In this document: positions 43,318 through 53,490 of the stretch, one piece after another
Layout of the letters: the number at the start of each line of letters is the position of its first letter
Numbering within the stretch: the first letter of the stretch is position 1
Assembly: GCF_037126465.1 (NCBI RefSeq)
Contig: NC_088206.1
Span: 27,096,790-27,160,789, forward strand
Direction: 5' to 3'
DNA length: 64,000 nt
DNA from: Ornithodoros turicata
Lineage: Eukaryota; Arthropoda; Arachnida; Ixodida; Argasidae
Made by a program: the position numbers and the translations under genes
The notes under the pieces: generated by a model
The model's input: only the letters and a program-made list of their open reading frames with translations
What the model was told of the DNA's origin: nothing
Databases searched by the model: none

Positions 43318-43700
43318 ATGCCGCCGCCTCCTCTTAAAAAGCGCAAGTTTTTGACGCTTCAGGAGAAGTCTGCGATCATCGCCGAAGCTGTAAAAGGCAG
43401 AAAGAAGTCGGATATTGCAGAGGAGTTCCGTATCCCGTGCAGCTCACTCTCTACGATTCTGAAATCCAAAGACAACATCATGGCGGCACTGCAGAAGGAG
43501 CGCGCGCGCGCAGGACAGGACTGTGACAACGCCGGTCTACGAAGACGTCAGCAGAGCAAAAGGCGGAGACAAAGCAGAGCAAAATAAGCGACTATTTTCA
43601 TTAAATTTTGGTTCTGGAAAGTAATGAGTGTGCTTATTTGTCCATTTTCACGATAGCAAAATTCTCGCAAGAACGAAAAAAACTGCAGGGTTAGACTGTA
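43318..43700 (+). mobile_element. Tigger MITE with intact HTH ORF and transposase tail
   Basis: An open frame from 43318 to 43587 encodes MPPPPLKKRKFLTLQEKSAI with IAEAVKGRKKSDIAEEFRIP and CSSLSTILKSKDNIMAAL, a full CENP-B-type helix-turn-helix. In the next frame, the sequence at about 43540-43587 gives AEQKAETKQSKISDYFH and a stop, which is typical of the extreme C-terminus of Tigger proteins. An internal deletion therefore joined head to tail. The right end ACTGCAGGGTTAGACTGTA lies at about 43681-43699; the left end is not clear. Confidence 0.72.
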
Positions 43701-43999
43701 CAGCTAGCATTCCTGCATGACAACTTGGCTCACAATACCTTCCTACAGACAGGTCCACACAAGTGCCGCAAGTGATTCGAAGGTATTCTGTGCGTTTGTT
43801 ATCAGTCAATATAGGTCCAACTGTATATTTTTATACACCCCAGTAATTGTACTGGCAACTTTCAACCTCACGTGACCAACAGGGATTAGATGCATGTGTT
43901 GCAGACTGTGCAACTGTGAAGGCCCTCGCAAGAAGTGACAAAGGTTGCTCCAGTCCTCCTCAGGTAACCGAGGATGCGGCTGTAGAGTATGTACCACTG

Positions 44000-44990
44000 C
44001 GCCAATCTACAACGTTGCAAGCTCATTGGCCCAGACTGCGTGCGCGCTCCGATTGGTCGACAACGGTTTGAAATCGCATTTTGTACGCGCGCATGTGCGT
44101 GCAGCGTCCCGGCGGCCGTTTCAGCAGTTTCAGCATAGTTTCGAAATAGCTCGCATCGGTCGGCACGGCGTCCGTCCTCTTGTGTTTCGTGTTTCGGTGA
44201 TGTTAATCGGCAGAACAGTTTGTGATTCTGCGCGTGTTGTGCTGTTCCTGGACACGACTATTATCCCACGTACAATCTATCAACTACGGAACTGGAATGC
44301 TTCGTGGGCTGGTGCGGTTGGTGCGTGAAGAACGCGTTCGGGCGCCGTCGGATTTTGAGGCCTGACAACAAAGACAGGATTACGATTACGTGCCACACAA
44401 GCGCCTTTTCCGCTCTGCAAACAACGAAAGAAGATGATCTTCATAAAATCGGCCGGCAAGGCGTCCTACTCTTGTGTTTCGTGTTTCGGTGATGTCAATC
44501 GGCAGAACAGTTTGTAGAAGTGTTCGCTGCTTCAACGTGTGTTGTGCTGTTCCTGGACACGACTATTCTCCCACGAACAGTCTATCAACTCCGGAACTGG
44601 AATGCTTCGTGAGTTGGAGCGGTTGGAGTGTGAAGAACAAGCGCGGGCCCCGTCGGATTTCGAGAGCTGTGTTCGTTTTGCTTCAAGTTCGAACTTAGTT
44701 ACAGTGCGTCAGCAACGCAGTGGACTTTGTATTCACAGTGCATCCATGTATCAGATCTTTGAATCACTGCTTTGTGTCAAATAAATATTTCTTTTAGCCA
44801 AAAGAAGCTTCAGTTATTTTGAATATCGGGTAACGGCGGTAAGCGTAAAATCCGGTAGAAGTCGATGGTAGCCAGAACCAGTCGAAAGGACAGCCAGAGC
44901 TAAGGCTCCTGATTGGCCGACTGGCATTGCATAATTTCTACAACGTTGCACTCTCATTGGTCGTGTGCCCAGTGTTGTGTGAATTATCTC
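44000..44990 (+). repeat. unclassified repeat with 302-bp tandem duplication
   Basis: About 210 bp at 44150-44360 recur at 44452-44665 (CTTGTGTTTCGTGTTTCGGT, GCTGTTCCTGGACACGACTA, GGAACTGGAATGCTTCGTG). Outside them, CTACAACGTTGCA followed by CTCATTGG occurs at 44009 and at 44939, as direct repeats about 930 bp apart. CCAAT-type boxes (ATTGG) stand at 44030, 44052, 44918 and 44957, and AATAAA lies at about 44781. Short frames such as MLRELERLECEEQARAPSDF are present, but I recognise no domain. Confidence 0.6.
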
Positions 44991-45739
44991 AAACTATGGG
45001 CTCTATGGGGAGCTGTTGGAGCCTGGTTGCTCCCTCTCCCCATCATTCTCTTGACCTCACATTTTTTTTCTGAGCTGCCCTGTTCAATGATAGCGTCTAC
45101 AGCTCTGGGAAGCGTTTTGATAAGGAAAGAAAGTTGTGCATGTTTCGTGGATTTTGTACTGGTAAAATACTCTTCTTTGCCTTCCAAAATGTGGGTTGGC
45201 AGACAGATGTGCATGTCCACTGAGACACATGTCTATGAATTCCCTGTGAACGAGCCAAGTTCTAATTGACAACATAGTTCCAACAGTGAGAACGATGACG
45301 TCTTATATGACATCATCAACATGAGATTATGATAGACAATAATGGACGCAGTCATTCAACTTAAAATATTAGAATTCGCACACCCCTACAAAAAAACAGA
45401 CAGTCCGTCCTAAACACGGCCCAAAATATTGGAAGCAGAAATACATTGGCTCTATGGGGCGTTTGACGGTGCCAAGAGTTTCATGAAAAATTGGAAAGCC
45501 CGAATTTTGGGGGTTTGAAATATCAGTCTGCAACTGTATTTGCAAAAACAAGCAAAGGACACTGCATTATGCGTATGATTCAATCCTCTAGAACATTCTC
45601 AAAGCCACTTCACATTGTTCCTGGCTCCTCACATATTTCACAGTCACGTACCCAAAGCTTGATGAGAGGGGTAGGGATTGGGAGAAGAAGTTTGTCGACA
45701 ACATCCTCTACCTCCACAAAAACTTGGTAGTGTAACGGT
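44991..45739. other. intron sequence with a hAT MITE end
   Basis: ATTCGCACACCCCTA at about 45375-45389 looks like the right end of a TAGGGGTGTGCGAAT hAT MITE whose left end is missing. Nothing else is recognised. Confidence 0.45.
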
Positions 45740-45973
45740 AACGTGCTTACCCTCGTGCATTCCGGATTTTTATTTGGTCTCGTGCTGTCGCGGTGTTAAA
45801 CCGCCAGCTCTTGCCAGCTTGTTTGTGGCCTTGTCTTCTCTTCTTATAAATTTACTTATAAATTTGTTTGATAAGCACTAGAAATGCGCAAGTCACGGCT
45901 GGGAATACTAGGCCGGACTCTACTCACTGAGCCGCCGGGCCGGGTCCAGAAAAGTTGGCCCGTGCAGGGCTCT
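45740..45973 (-). mobile_element. hAT MITE fragment, TAGAGCCCTGCACGGGCC family
   Basis: On the minus strand it begins TTAGAGCCCTGCACGGGCCA, then CCCGGCGGCTCAGTGAGTAG and CGGCCTAGTATTCCCAGC, matching the left part of the element at 52152-53189. It is truncated at its inner side. Confidence 0.68.
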
Positions 45974-46079
45974 AATCCAGACCAGCTGTTCCTGTTCCTG
46001 TCAATATTGTTATAAACTGGCCTGATTGTATATCCAAGCTATGTATTGTGTGTTCCAATATCACCGTAGAATATTTTTA

Positions 46080-46291
46080 GCATGACTGAAAAGCTGAAGG
46101 CTCACTCATTACAAGCAGTTCCTAATGAGCACGAAGTTATGAAATTCTCCTAAGTGAGATTTAAATTTTTTCTTTCGTTAATATTTCAATTTTGATTTGA
46201 AATTGACAAATAATTCAAACTTCGGTTTGCAGTGCGCATGAGATATTCATATTCAATTCAATTCGGAAATCTTGCTATTCGCACAGCTCTA
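46080..46291 (+). mobile_element. hAT MITE right-end fragment
   Basis: AT-rich sequence ends with AATCTTGCTATTCGCACAGC and TCTA, the partner of the left-end fragment at 3844. No left end or target duplication is seen. Confidence 0.5.
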
Positions 46292-46448
46292 GAATATGGT
46301 GCTTCGGAATAGACACCTTGCATCTGTACTCTGTGTTGCACCTCTGACCCCGGGCTCAAAAATACTAAGCCCATATATGTGCTCTTTGTGGCGAACTCCT
46401 GTGCCAGTGAGCATATAAAATACTAAAAGCATGTGGAACACAGCAAAC

Positions 46449-46612
46449 CTGGAATGATGCTGTCTGAAAGAAGGTGCTGATGATGTTGGACCACCTTGAG
46501 CTGGTGGGCATGACTCAATCATAGTGCCCACTAAAGATGCCAAGGATTGCAAGCGAACATGCTTCTCCTGGCTCTCAGGCAATGCAAGAGCACGCTGGAG
46601 GGACCCCTTCAC
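46449..46612 (-). CDS. HUWE1: HUWE1 exon 12
   Basis: This 164-nt exon (acceptor TGCCTTTCAG, donor CATTCCAG|gtttgc) enters in phase 0 and leaves in phase 2. It encodes VKGSLQRALALPESQEKHVR with LQSLASLVGTMIESCPPAQG and a short tail. Human has [20 protein letters not shown] and IISTIMESCPS. Confidence 0.97.
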
Positions 46613-46667
46613 CTGAAAGGCATAAAACTGTGCTCTAAGAACAATAAGTCAGGCCCATAGAACCTAC

Positions 46668-46820
46668 CTCATTGACAAGGGCTGTCTGAGTATCAGGAGA
46701 GTGGTTGGATGCAGCCAGTGCTGCCACTAGCACACGGGCCAGTGCAGGAGTGTCTTTGTCACCAGCTTTCTGGCAAGGAGGGAGCAGGTGGTCCAAAACA
46801 AAGCCTAGTGCACTTGTGTC
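46668..46820 (-). CDS. HUWE1: HUWE1 exon 11
   Basis: This 153-nt exon is phase 0 at both ends. It encodes [20 protein letters not shown] with [20 protein letters not shown] and TALVNE. Human has [20 protein letters not shown] and [16 protein letters not shown]. The acceptor is preceded by a run of about 17 T and four GTT units (on the minus strand), an unusually repetitive polypyrimidine tract at 46821-46854. Confidence 0.98.
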
Positions 46821-46854
46821 CTGCAACAACAACAACAAAAAAAAAAAAAAAAAG

Positions 46855-48063
46855 AAATCTTTTGAAAGCTGCCACAACAAGCCGGGTTTCTGTGAACGGG
46901 TGGAAGAGGTGGCTCACAAGTGTCCACCAGGAAAGCGAAGTCTGCTACAGCCTTTGCTACACCATTTAGCTAAACTACATACATCCATTAAAGCCACAAG
47001 GTACATTCAGAGCCCCTTAAGGCTGTGATCAGATCAGAAAACTAATGTTTTCTGTGTGTAACATGTTAATGCTGTAATGCTGACATATCAAATTTTCATA
47101 CATATTCAGACCATCAAATGACAGCTTTGTGAGCACAGCCGGAGCGCAGCTGTCTTGTCAAGGACTTATTAGGTGTTAATCTTACTTATTACTTGTAAGT
47201 AGGGTTCTGTGTTCCCGTGTTTGCCGAAAAACATAGGTCTGTACATTTTTGAGTCACTCAGTTTTAACCGAAAAACACAGAATACAAGCGAGTGTCCAGG
47301 GAAAGACTAGGGGAGATTAATCACTCCACATGATAAATTCAAATGAAATGAGTCAGCTGGTGAATAACCTCCACCCAACCATGAGTGCTCCAAGGTCAGT
47401 ACTTTTGGCTCAGATGGGTCACACTTAGGACGCAACCTCATTCTTGTGCCAATGCAGGTGGGTCGGTCCCACCTGTGACCCTTTTAAGGACATGACGTCA
47501 GATGAAATCTCGGTCACTTAGTCATCAAGTTTCAACAGTGTGTGTCCTACACACGAACGGATTCATATTCGCCAATAACTGCAGGGTGAACAATGTGCAC
47601 ACCAAACAAATCACTGAAAAGCATATGTTGAATCCACCTTAAAATAAAAACCGAAAGCACGAAACCCTACTTATAAGCCCGGATGCAGCATCTCCCATGC
47701 AGCTCGCATGCCCTGCCAATGCATCAAGCCCTCAGTCAGAGCAGTTCCTTTCAGTATGAACTCTGCCTAATGCACATTTCTTTGGTCCCCTTCAGATTAG
47801 AATTAACAGGGTTGCACCGTATTTATACTGTACACCTACTGCTCTCTATGAATACCAGACATAACATGCGCTCATTTAGTAGCACACTGACTGCTCCACT
47901 TTGATCATGCATCGCCAAATTTCGTTTTCAAGTAAAAAAATAAAAATCTGTCCATTGTGAGATGAAGTCTCCCCATTTGTTACAGCACTTCCGTTGCGGG
48001 TAAGACCCTCATTATGATAACATAATCTGACCAGTTATTTAAAAAGGAGTATGTGGTAGTCAC
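46855..48063. mobile_element. intron with Tigger-like MITE fragments (47150-47820)
   Basis: The end AATTAACAGGGTTGCACCGT at about 47799-47819 and the blocks GACTTATTAGGTGTTAATCT and CATGCCCTGCCAATGCATCA match parts of the MITE family at 13626 and 31108. The piece is degraded and has no left end. The remaining intron shows nothing else. Confidence 0.55.
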
Positions 48064-48374
48064 CTCAGACACAAGCTCCGTCTGACCAGCAGTATACATG
48101 TGCTCAGCAACCATCTTGGCACATGGAGCGTAAGAGCGCACCAGTTCCGCTAGCAGCCTGCAGATGGAAGACTTTGGAAGAAGGGGCTGGCTCTTGTCCT
48201 CTTTGGGTGCATCACCACGTAATGTAGCCTCCTTTGCTTCTCCTCCCTGTTCTACGTCTTCTTCGAGCAGGTCCCCAGCACTCCCTTCACGCACTATCTC
48301 AGCAGTTCCATTAGGTAGCTGAGAGCCAGACAGTTGTTCCGATACAGCTTCAGGTGTTGCTGCATCGTTGCTCA
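48064..48374 (-). CDS. HUWE1: HUWE1 exon 10
   Basis: This 311-nt exon (acceptor GTCTCCTCTAG, donor GTGTCTGAG|gtgact) enters in phase 1 and leaves in phase 0. It starts with an acidic disordered part (SNDAATPEAVSEQLSGSQ, LLEEDVEQGGEAKEA) and ends [20 protein letters not shown] with YAPCAKMVAEHMYTAGQTEL. Human has [20 protein letters not shown] and ANYSYTVGQSEL. A human segment ahead of this (MTQEVGQLLQDMGDDVY) has no counterpart that I could find. Confidence 0.97.
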
Positions 48375-48422
48375 CTAGAGGAGACAAAAGAAATAGCTCA
48401 CGTATTATACAGCTACTCAAAT

Positions 48423-49020
48423 ATCGTATCTACGCGCATAAATTGCGCACTTTTTCTGCCCAGAGAAAAAATTGGAAAAGCCTGGCAGTTGGAGTATGTT
48501 CGCTGCATGTGCATGGTCGATTGGTTGTACTTTCACCACTTTCTATACTGTCATGAAGACAGGCGGCAAATCTTAATCTGCGCTGTGGTGTAGCTGTTGT
48601 GCAAGTCGTCTTATGCTTGCGTGTGTCGTCTTAGTCCCATGCTTGTGAACAAAGTCAGTTTTACTTAACCATGTGAGGAGGAGGCGCTTCCAGCGCTTCA
48701 TATTCTGCACACCGGGCTTCCAAAGTCTTTCGCCTTTTTTCCCATTTCGTGGCAAGGTGCTGAGGGGGAGCTGGTGTAAATCCGAGAAGGTGGCAATGCT
48801 GCTCTGCAATGGCAGCGCAGCAGTGTGCAGTGTCTTCGCCACTTTCAGTTTCCTTGCGTTCGATTCGTACTGCGCAAGCCCGGGTAGACAAGTGCGCCGT
48901 CTCCGGTAATTTTTGGTACGCCGCCGGCGTTCCCAACCGGCATGCCGAAAGGGTCTTCGAAAATGCGCATTGCAACACTTTCTGCTTGTGATGGCACTGG
49001 AACCATTCAGATTTCGTCGC
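48423..49020 (+). mobile_element. ACCGTATTTAC-type MITE, left part
   Basis: It begins ATCGTATCTACGCGCATAAA and TTGCGCACTTTTTCTGCC, similar to the left end at 8518. Overlapping open frames of 105 to 149 codons exist on the minus strand (48573-49022), but I see no transposase motif. The right end is not found. Confidence 0.5.
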
Positions 49021-49084
49021 ACGACGTTTACGTTGTCTGGTTCACAGATTTATTGATCGAGACTATGTGTAGGTTGCGGTTTCG

Positions 49085-49314
49085 TTGCCGTTATGTTCTA
49101 TTTTCCACTTGTGTTTTCTCGCGCCGCTGCCACTGGTCAAAGTGGCATCGGTGCACACGTCTATGGTGGCAGGGGGCGCAGAGTGGCAGCAGAGCGTCAG
49201 AGCGCAGCAAAGCAGCAAAGCTCGCAGCAACAAACTGCAAAGCAGCAAAGCTCGTGGCGAACGGTTGCGAATTCTCCTGATGACCATACACGGTACAGAA
49301 AGTTGTAAAGCTTG
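49085..49314. other. intron with short AGCAGCAAAGCTCG repeats
   Basis: Around 49190-49260 the phrase CAGCAAAGCTCG occurs twice with AAAGCAGCAAAG between, forming a small tandem repeat. It accounts for several overlapping short frames. No gene is supported. Confidence 0.45.
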
Positions 49315-49830
49315 CACAATGCCAGGGAAATCAGCGGGATGCCGAACAATATTTTCCGGCCACTTCCGACCAAAGGACGGAAATGAATTTCGGGGAGTAA
49401 TTATCGGGTTTTTATGGGTATTACACGAAAACGTCAGGCCCTAACTATGGGTAGACCCTGATGTTTTAGGGTTAAACCCGATTTTCTCCCGAATTTGCAC
49501 CCCGAATTGAGGTTCACCTATCTAGGGTTAAACCCGATTTCTACCTGCAAAACTGCACCTAGGCTAGGCACCTCAAGGCATCGACATACTAGTTGCTCAC
49601 AAAATATGCGACTGCCCCTTACTTCTGGCACTCTGGATAAACGGTACAGTGAACGTTTATTCTACAATAATGCCCGATTTCTCCCCGAACTCAGTCTGAT
49701 GGTAATTTTTCTGCCCGAATTTGCACAAATTTTTTACATCAATTTAATGACCCGATTTCTACCCCCCGAATTTCGAAAAATATAAAACCCGAAAACTTCA
49801 GGGTCTAACTATGGGCCATACCTGGGACTC
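49315..49830 (+). mobile_element. repeat with GGTTAAACCCGATTT motifs
   Basis: GGGTTTTTATGGGTATTACA, GGGTTAAACCCGATTTTCTC, GGGTTAAACCCGATTTCTAC and a closing AACTTCAGGGTCTAACTATG recall the ends of the element at 40928-41935 (GGGTAAAACCCGAT). GGCCCTAACTATGGG at 49437 and CTAACTATGGGCC at 49804 repeat the same phrase. No coding remnant is found. Confidence 0.5.
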
Positions 49831-49890
49831 ACTGTACAACATTCAACACACAAGCACATGGGAAGAAAAATATTTATGCAGCCAACTGAC

Positions 49891-50263
49891 CTTCAGGTGG
49901 CTGAGGAGGCTTAACTGGTAGTACATTCAGGAGGTCGCTAACCACTTGTGACACGAGGCTTCCAACTGAAGAATTCCCTGGAGGTTTGCTTGGAACACAC
50001 TTCAAAATTTGCACCGCATTGGCACCAGTGTAGCGGCTATCCTCTCCATCTGCATCCATCATGTGTGAGAAGGATGAGGTAAGCAAAGGAGTAATATTAC
50101 CTCTTTTAGAGGTAGGAAGGAGGGAGATGCGAAGGCTACTGGTGGCCACATCACAAAACAGGGCGGCATCCCGGCACGCTGCAGGGCCCAACACCCTCAG
50201 CACATAATGGAGCTCCTTGGAACTCATGGGGCTGCTACCACCACTTGTCATGGTGCGAATCAC
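49891..50263 (-). CDS. HUWE1: HUWE1 exon 9
   Basis: This 373-nt exon (acceptor CATTGCACAG, donor CCTGAAG|gtcagt) enters in phase 0 and leaves in phase 1. It encodes VIRTMTSGGSSPMSSKELHY with [20 protein letters not shown] and TSSLRISLLP. A less conserved loop follows, then YTGANAVQILKCVPSKPPG. Human has [20 protein letters not shown] and GPNAVQLVKTTPLKPS. Confidence 0.97.
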
Positions 50264-50737
50264 CTGTGCAATGAAAAATAGCTCCATTAGGACCATTGGC
50301 TACAGTTAAGCTGTGCAGCACTGCTGAAACAAGGTGATTAAACTTCATTCCTCAAACAAGGTTTAAAGCTGCAGTATCACAGGTACACTGCTTTAACGTC
50401 TGTGTAACCACAAAGTTTTCAGTAATTTGATAGGGCATCAGAACACAGGCTGTGTTACACCAACCAATATGACCATGGCAACAGCCATTGCAGTTCTGTA
50501 CGACAAGTGTACGTATGGTAGTACGACGCCCCAGAAAAATTAAAGCTCAAACCTTCACTTCAAAGTTTCACTATATTACTGCTGAGGAGCTTTAGTTCAT
50601 TGAATTGGTTAATTTAATGCAGCATTTCTCCTACAACTCCTCAACTTTTCTATATTTCTTGAGTGGGAAGAGTAGCTGGAACATCTTAAGGGGGGGGGGG
50701 GGCATAAAATGTGAGAGGCTACTGATGAGATGCATAC
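50264..50737. other. intron sequence, nothing recognised
   Basis: No repeat end or exon is recognised. A run of about 12 G lies at 50691-50702. Confidence 0.5.
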
Positions 50738-50978
50738 CTTGTCCATGGTATGAGCCAAAGTGTGCGGTTCTTCAATAACATGCCGCACCAGGAGAGAGGC
50801 AAGTGATGCAAATCCTGAGAAGGCAGAGGCCTGAGTTAGTCCCAGAAGGAGCCGGGGTCCACCCAGAGAGGCAAATGCCGAGGCTGCTTCATGACAGCGT
50901 GTTAAACGCAGCAGCAGCCGCAGGACACCATGCAGCGTATCTGGTTCCACGGGTATTCCAACGAGTCCAACGCATGCC
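50738..50978 (-). CDS. HUWE1: HUWE1 exon 8
   Basis: This 241-nt exon (acceptor AGATGTGCAG, donor ATGGACAAG|gtatgc) enters in phase 2 and leaves in phase 0. It encodes ACVGLVGIPVEPDTLHGVLR with LLLRLTRCHEAASAF and GFASLASLLVRHVIEEPHTL. Human has [20 protein letters not shown] and [20 protein letters not shown]. The intron to exon 7 is only 50 bp. Confidence 0.98.
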
Positions 50979-51028
50979 CTGCACATCTTCTGATTAGCCA
51001 TGACACCTACCTGAAACGCATCACCCAC

Positions 51029-51315
51029 CTGACAAGAGTAGAGCACTGCTCAGGCGTGAGGCCACCTCTGTTGACTGGTGTTGCAACGGGTGCCTTTCCA
51101 TCCCACGCTAACATGACTGGCCGCCAGTTGCCAGTTTCCTCATTTATCTGTACCATAGTTGAAAACTGCACGGTGTACTTCCGCCTGCCAGCGGTAAAGT
51201 GCACGTTGGCTTCTCCCGCACAGTAAGCGTCGTCAATTGCTTTATTGTTGCTGGATGTGTACGTGTTCCAACGTCCTGTGCGGTCATCAAACCACTTCCA
51301 TTGACGCTTCGATAG
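51029..51315 (-). CDS. HUWE1: HUWE1 exon 7 (WWE domain)
   Basis: This 287-nt exon (acceptor CTGCTGTAG, donor CTTGTCAG|gtgggt) enters in phase 0 and leaves in phase 2. It encodes [20 protein letters not shown] with [20 protein letters not shown] and [20 protein letters not shown], a complete WWE domain. WWE domains bind poly(ADP-ribose)-type signals. The first Trp pair and the aromatic residues WxWFDD and YTVQF are kept. It ends [11 protein letters not shown], like human GLTEEMTTVLV. The long linker that human has after the WWE is much shorter here. An AG nine bases inside is an alternative in-frame acceptor. Confidence 0.98.
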
Positions 51316-52151
51316 CTACAGCAGGAGGGCAAAGAACAGTGGTCTGTTGATTAGCTATTTATTCTTGAAGGCAATTAGAAACAGATTGTTACATAGATAC
51401 AGTTTAGGAGGATAATCCAGAAAGTAAAGACTGTCTGTGCATAACTGCTATGCAGGTCATTCCCTCTCCCCAATTCAAGGTTGGTCTGTTTTCCTCATCT
51501 CTTTTCTTAGTGCTCTGAGCGTCACGTTCCTTAATACATACTTTTGCGAAGTACATAACGTTATTCGATCCTTGAATGCTCGGTAAGTGAGACTTGCCGA
51601 TATTTATTGTCATTTACTGCAGGTGTGCAATGATATGGTAATGAATTAATGGAATGTGAGAAAGTGGTGTGAAAAGTTTAATAATGGACAAAGAAACATG
51701 CATGACGAAGCTCGACCGCAATGCCCTTCACTTGTCACAGATTTGAAGAGTGCAGTGAACCTTTTTCACAAACGTTTCTTATTCTTAGCTTGGTGAAATT
51801 GTATCAGAACATAAGGCTTACAACAAAATTTGTGCATGATGGGTTCCATGGCAGCTGGCAAACACAAAATCAGAAGAATGGGGCCAACATTGATGTTTTT
51901 GCAGCGATATCATGCAGATGAAGAAGACTGCTACTGGTGACGAGACCTGGGTGTCTCATTTTACCCCAGAGAATAAGAGTCAGTCACTCAAACAGCATCA
52001 TCCCAACTTTCCCAATAACACGTAACAAAAATTTAACTGGACCTTTTTAAGCCAAAAACACATGGTGATGATTTCCTGGGTTCGTAACTGCATTCCTTTA
52101 GTGGAGTTCATGCCAAAAGGCTCTACAATAAATGTCGACCAGTACTGGGAC

Positions 52152-53189
52152 TAGAGCCCTGCACGGGCCGACTTTTCCGGGCCCGACCCAGCCCAGGCGC
52201 GTCGAAAAATGACCCGGCCCAGCCCGGGCCTTCGTGTTTGTATGCGGCCCGGCCAGATGGCCCAGTGCATAGAGCCCGGCCCGGCCCGGCGGATCAGCAT
52301 GTAGATCCCGGCCTAGTATTTCCAGCTGTGACGAACGTGTTTCAAGCTCTTACCACGCAAATTTATAAGAGAAGACACGGCCACAAACATACAAGAACTG
52401 TCGGTTTAACACCACAACAGCACGAGACCAAATTAAATCCAGGACGCACGCTGGCAAGTGTGTTATCATTACACTACCAAGTTTTTATGGATGTAGAGGG
52501 TGCTGTCGACAAACTCCTCCTTACCCCTCTCACCAAGCTTTGCGAACGTGTTTGTGAAACACGTGAGGAGTCAGGAGTAATGTTTTTTTTTTATTGCATG
52601 TTAGCGCCGCGAAGCAACTGTGGCTATGAGTGCCGTACAGACAGATGGAGAGAGGACAGCAGGAAGGAGTGGGGGACAGGAGGTTAGTATGCGTCCTGGG
52701 CTGACTTCAGGGGGAACTGTGCCAACATTCGTCTGGAAAGTCTTCGGAAAACCCAGGGAAAACCTCAGACAGCACAGCCGGCGGTATGATTCGAACCCAC
52801 CACCTCCCAGTCTTCAGCACGACTTTGGCTACCACCAACGAGTGGATGCCTTAGCCCACTCCAGCCGCTGGTAGCCATGCCGCTGGTAGAGCAATGTAAG
52901 GTGGCTTTGAGAAGGTTATAGAGGGTCGAATCATACGCATAATGCAGTGTCCCTTGCTTGTTTTTGCAAATACTATGCACAGGAATGACGCAAGCACGTG
53001 ATGATATGAACTAATAGTCCTTCATTGCGTGGCATTAGCTGCGTGACCCGGTCGAGCCCGACTCTCGGAAACATGTTTGTCGGCCAGGGCTCGGCCCGGA
53101 GCACACAGCCAATGACAAGCCCGGCCCGGCCCACGGGCTGGGTCGGGCCTGTGCCGGGTCCGGGGCCCGGGCCCGTGCAGAGCTCTAAT
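52152..53189 (+). mobile_element. TAGAGCCCTGCACGGGCC element inside the mariner
   Basis: The ends TAGAGCCCTGCACGGGCC and GGCCCGTGCAGAGCTCTA are inverted. Subterminal parts are very GC-rich (GCCCGGCCCGGC-type). It interrupts the mariner frame just after NVDQYW. A SINE is nested at 52577-52889, and a fragment of the same family lies at 45740-45973. The type is probably hAT, but a clean 8-bp duplication is not visible. Confidence 0.8.
52577..52889 (-). mobile_element. tRNA-derived SINE inside the TAGAGCCC element
   Basis: This is a full-length copy on the minus strand. It has a B box GGGTTCGAATC at about 52786-52800, the body CCTGGGTTTTCCGAAGAC, and an A-rich tail (T run at 52580-52592 on the plus strand). 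The tRNA head at 52840-52889 is partly duplicated (GCCGCTGGTAGCCATGCCGC). Confidence 0.85.
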
Positions 53190-53490
53190 TATGACACTCA
53201 AAAGACCACAGCGAGCCAACCAAAATCGGACACGTGGAAACATTTCTCACTGCATTGTTTTTCAGGACAATGCTGCTGTCGCTGCAACCCAAGATTTGTT
53301 GGGCAGTTTTGGGTGGCATGTGTTTGATCACCCACTTTTTGTCTGGAGTTTGATTAGAGGGATTTTCACCTTTTTCCAAAGCTTAGAGTTTATGGGCAGA
53401 AAACATCGTAGAGGTTTTTGTCTGCAACATATACCTTGAGTATGAGAAACCACAGAAAGGACATACACACCACAGGATGAGCTTACAGTT

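Noticed and set aside
45700..45790. tRNA-like phrase GGTAGTGTAACGGTAACGTG
   Set aside because: It resembles an A box only. I could not fold a cloverleaf and found no matching B box at the right distance.
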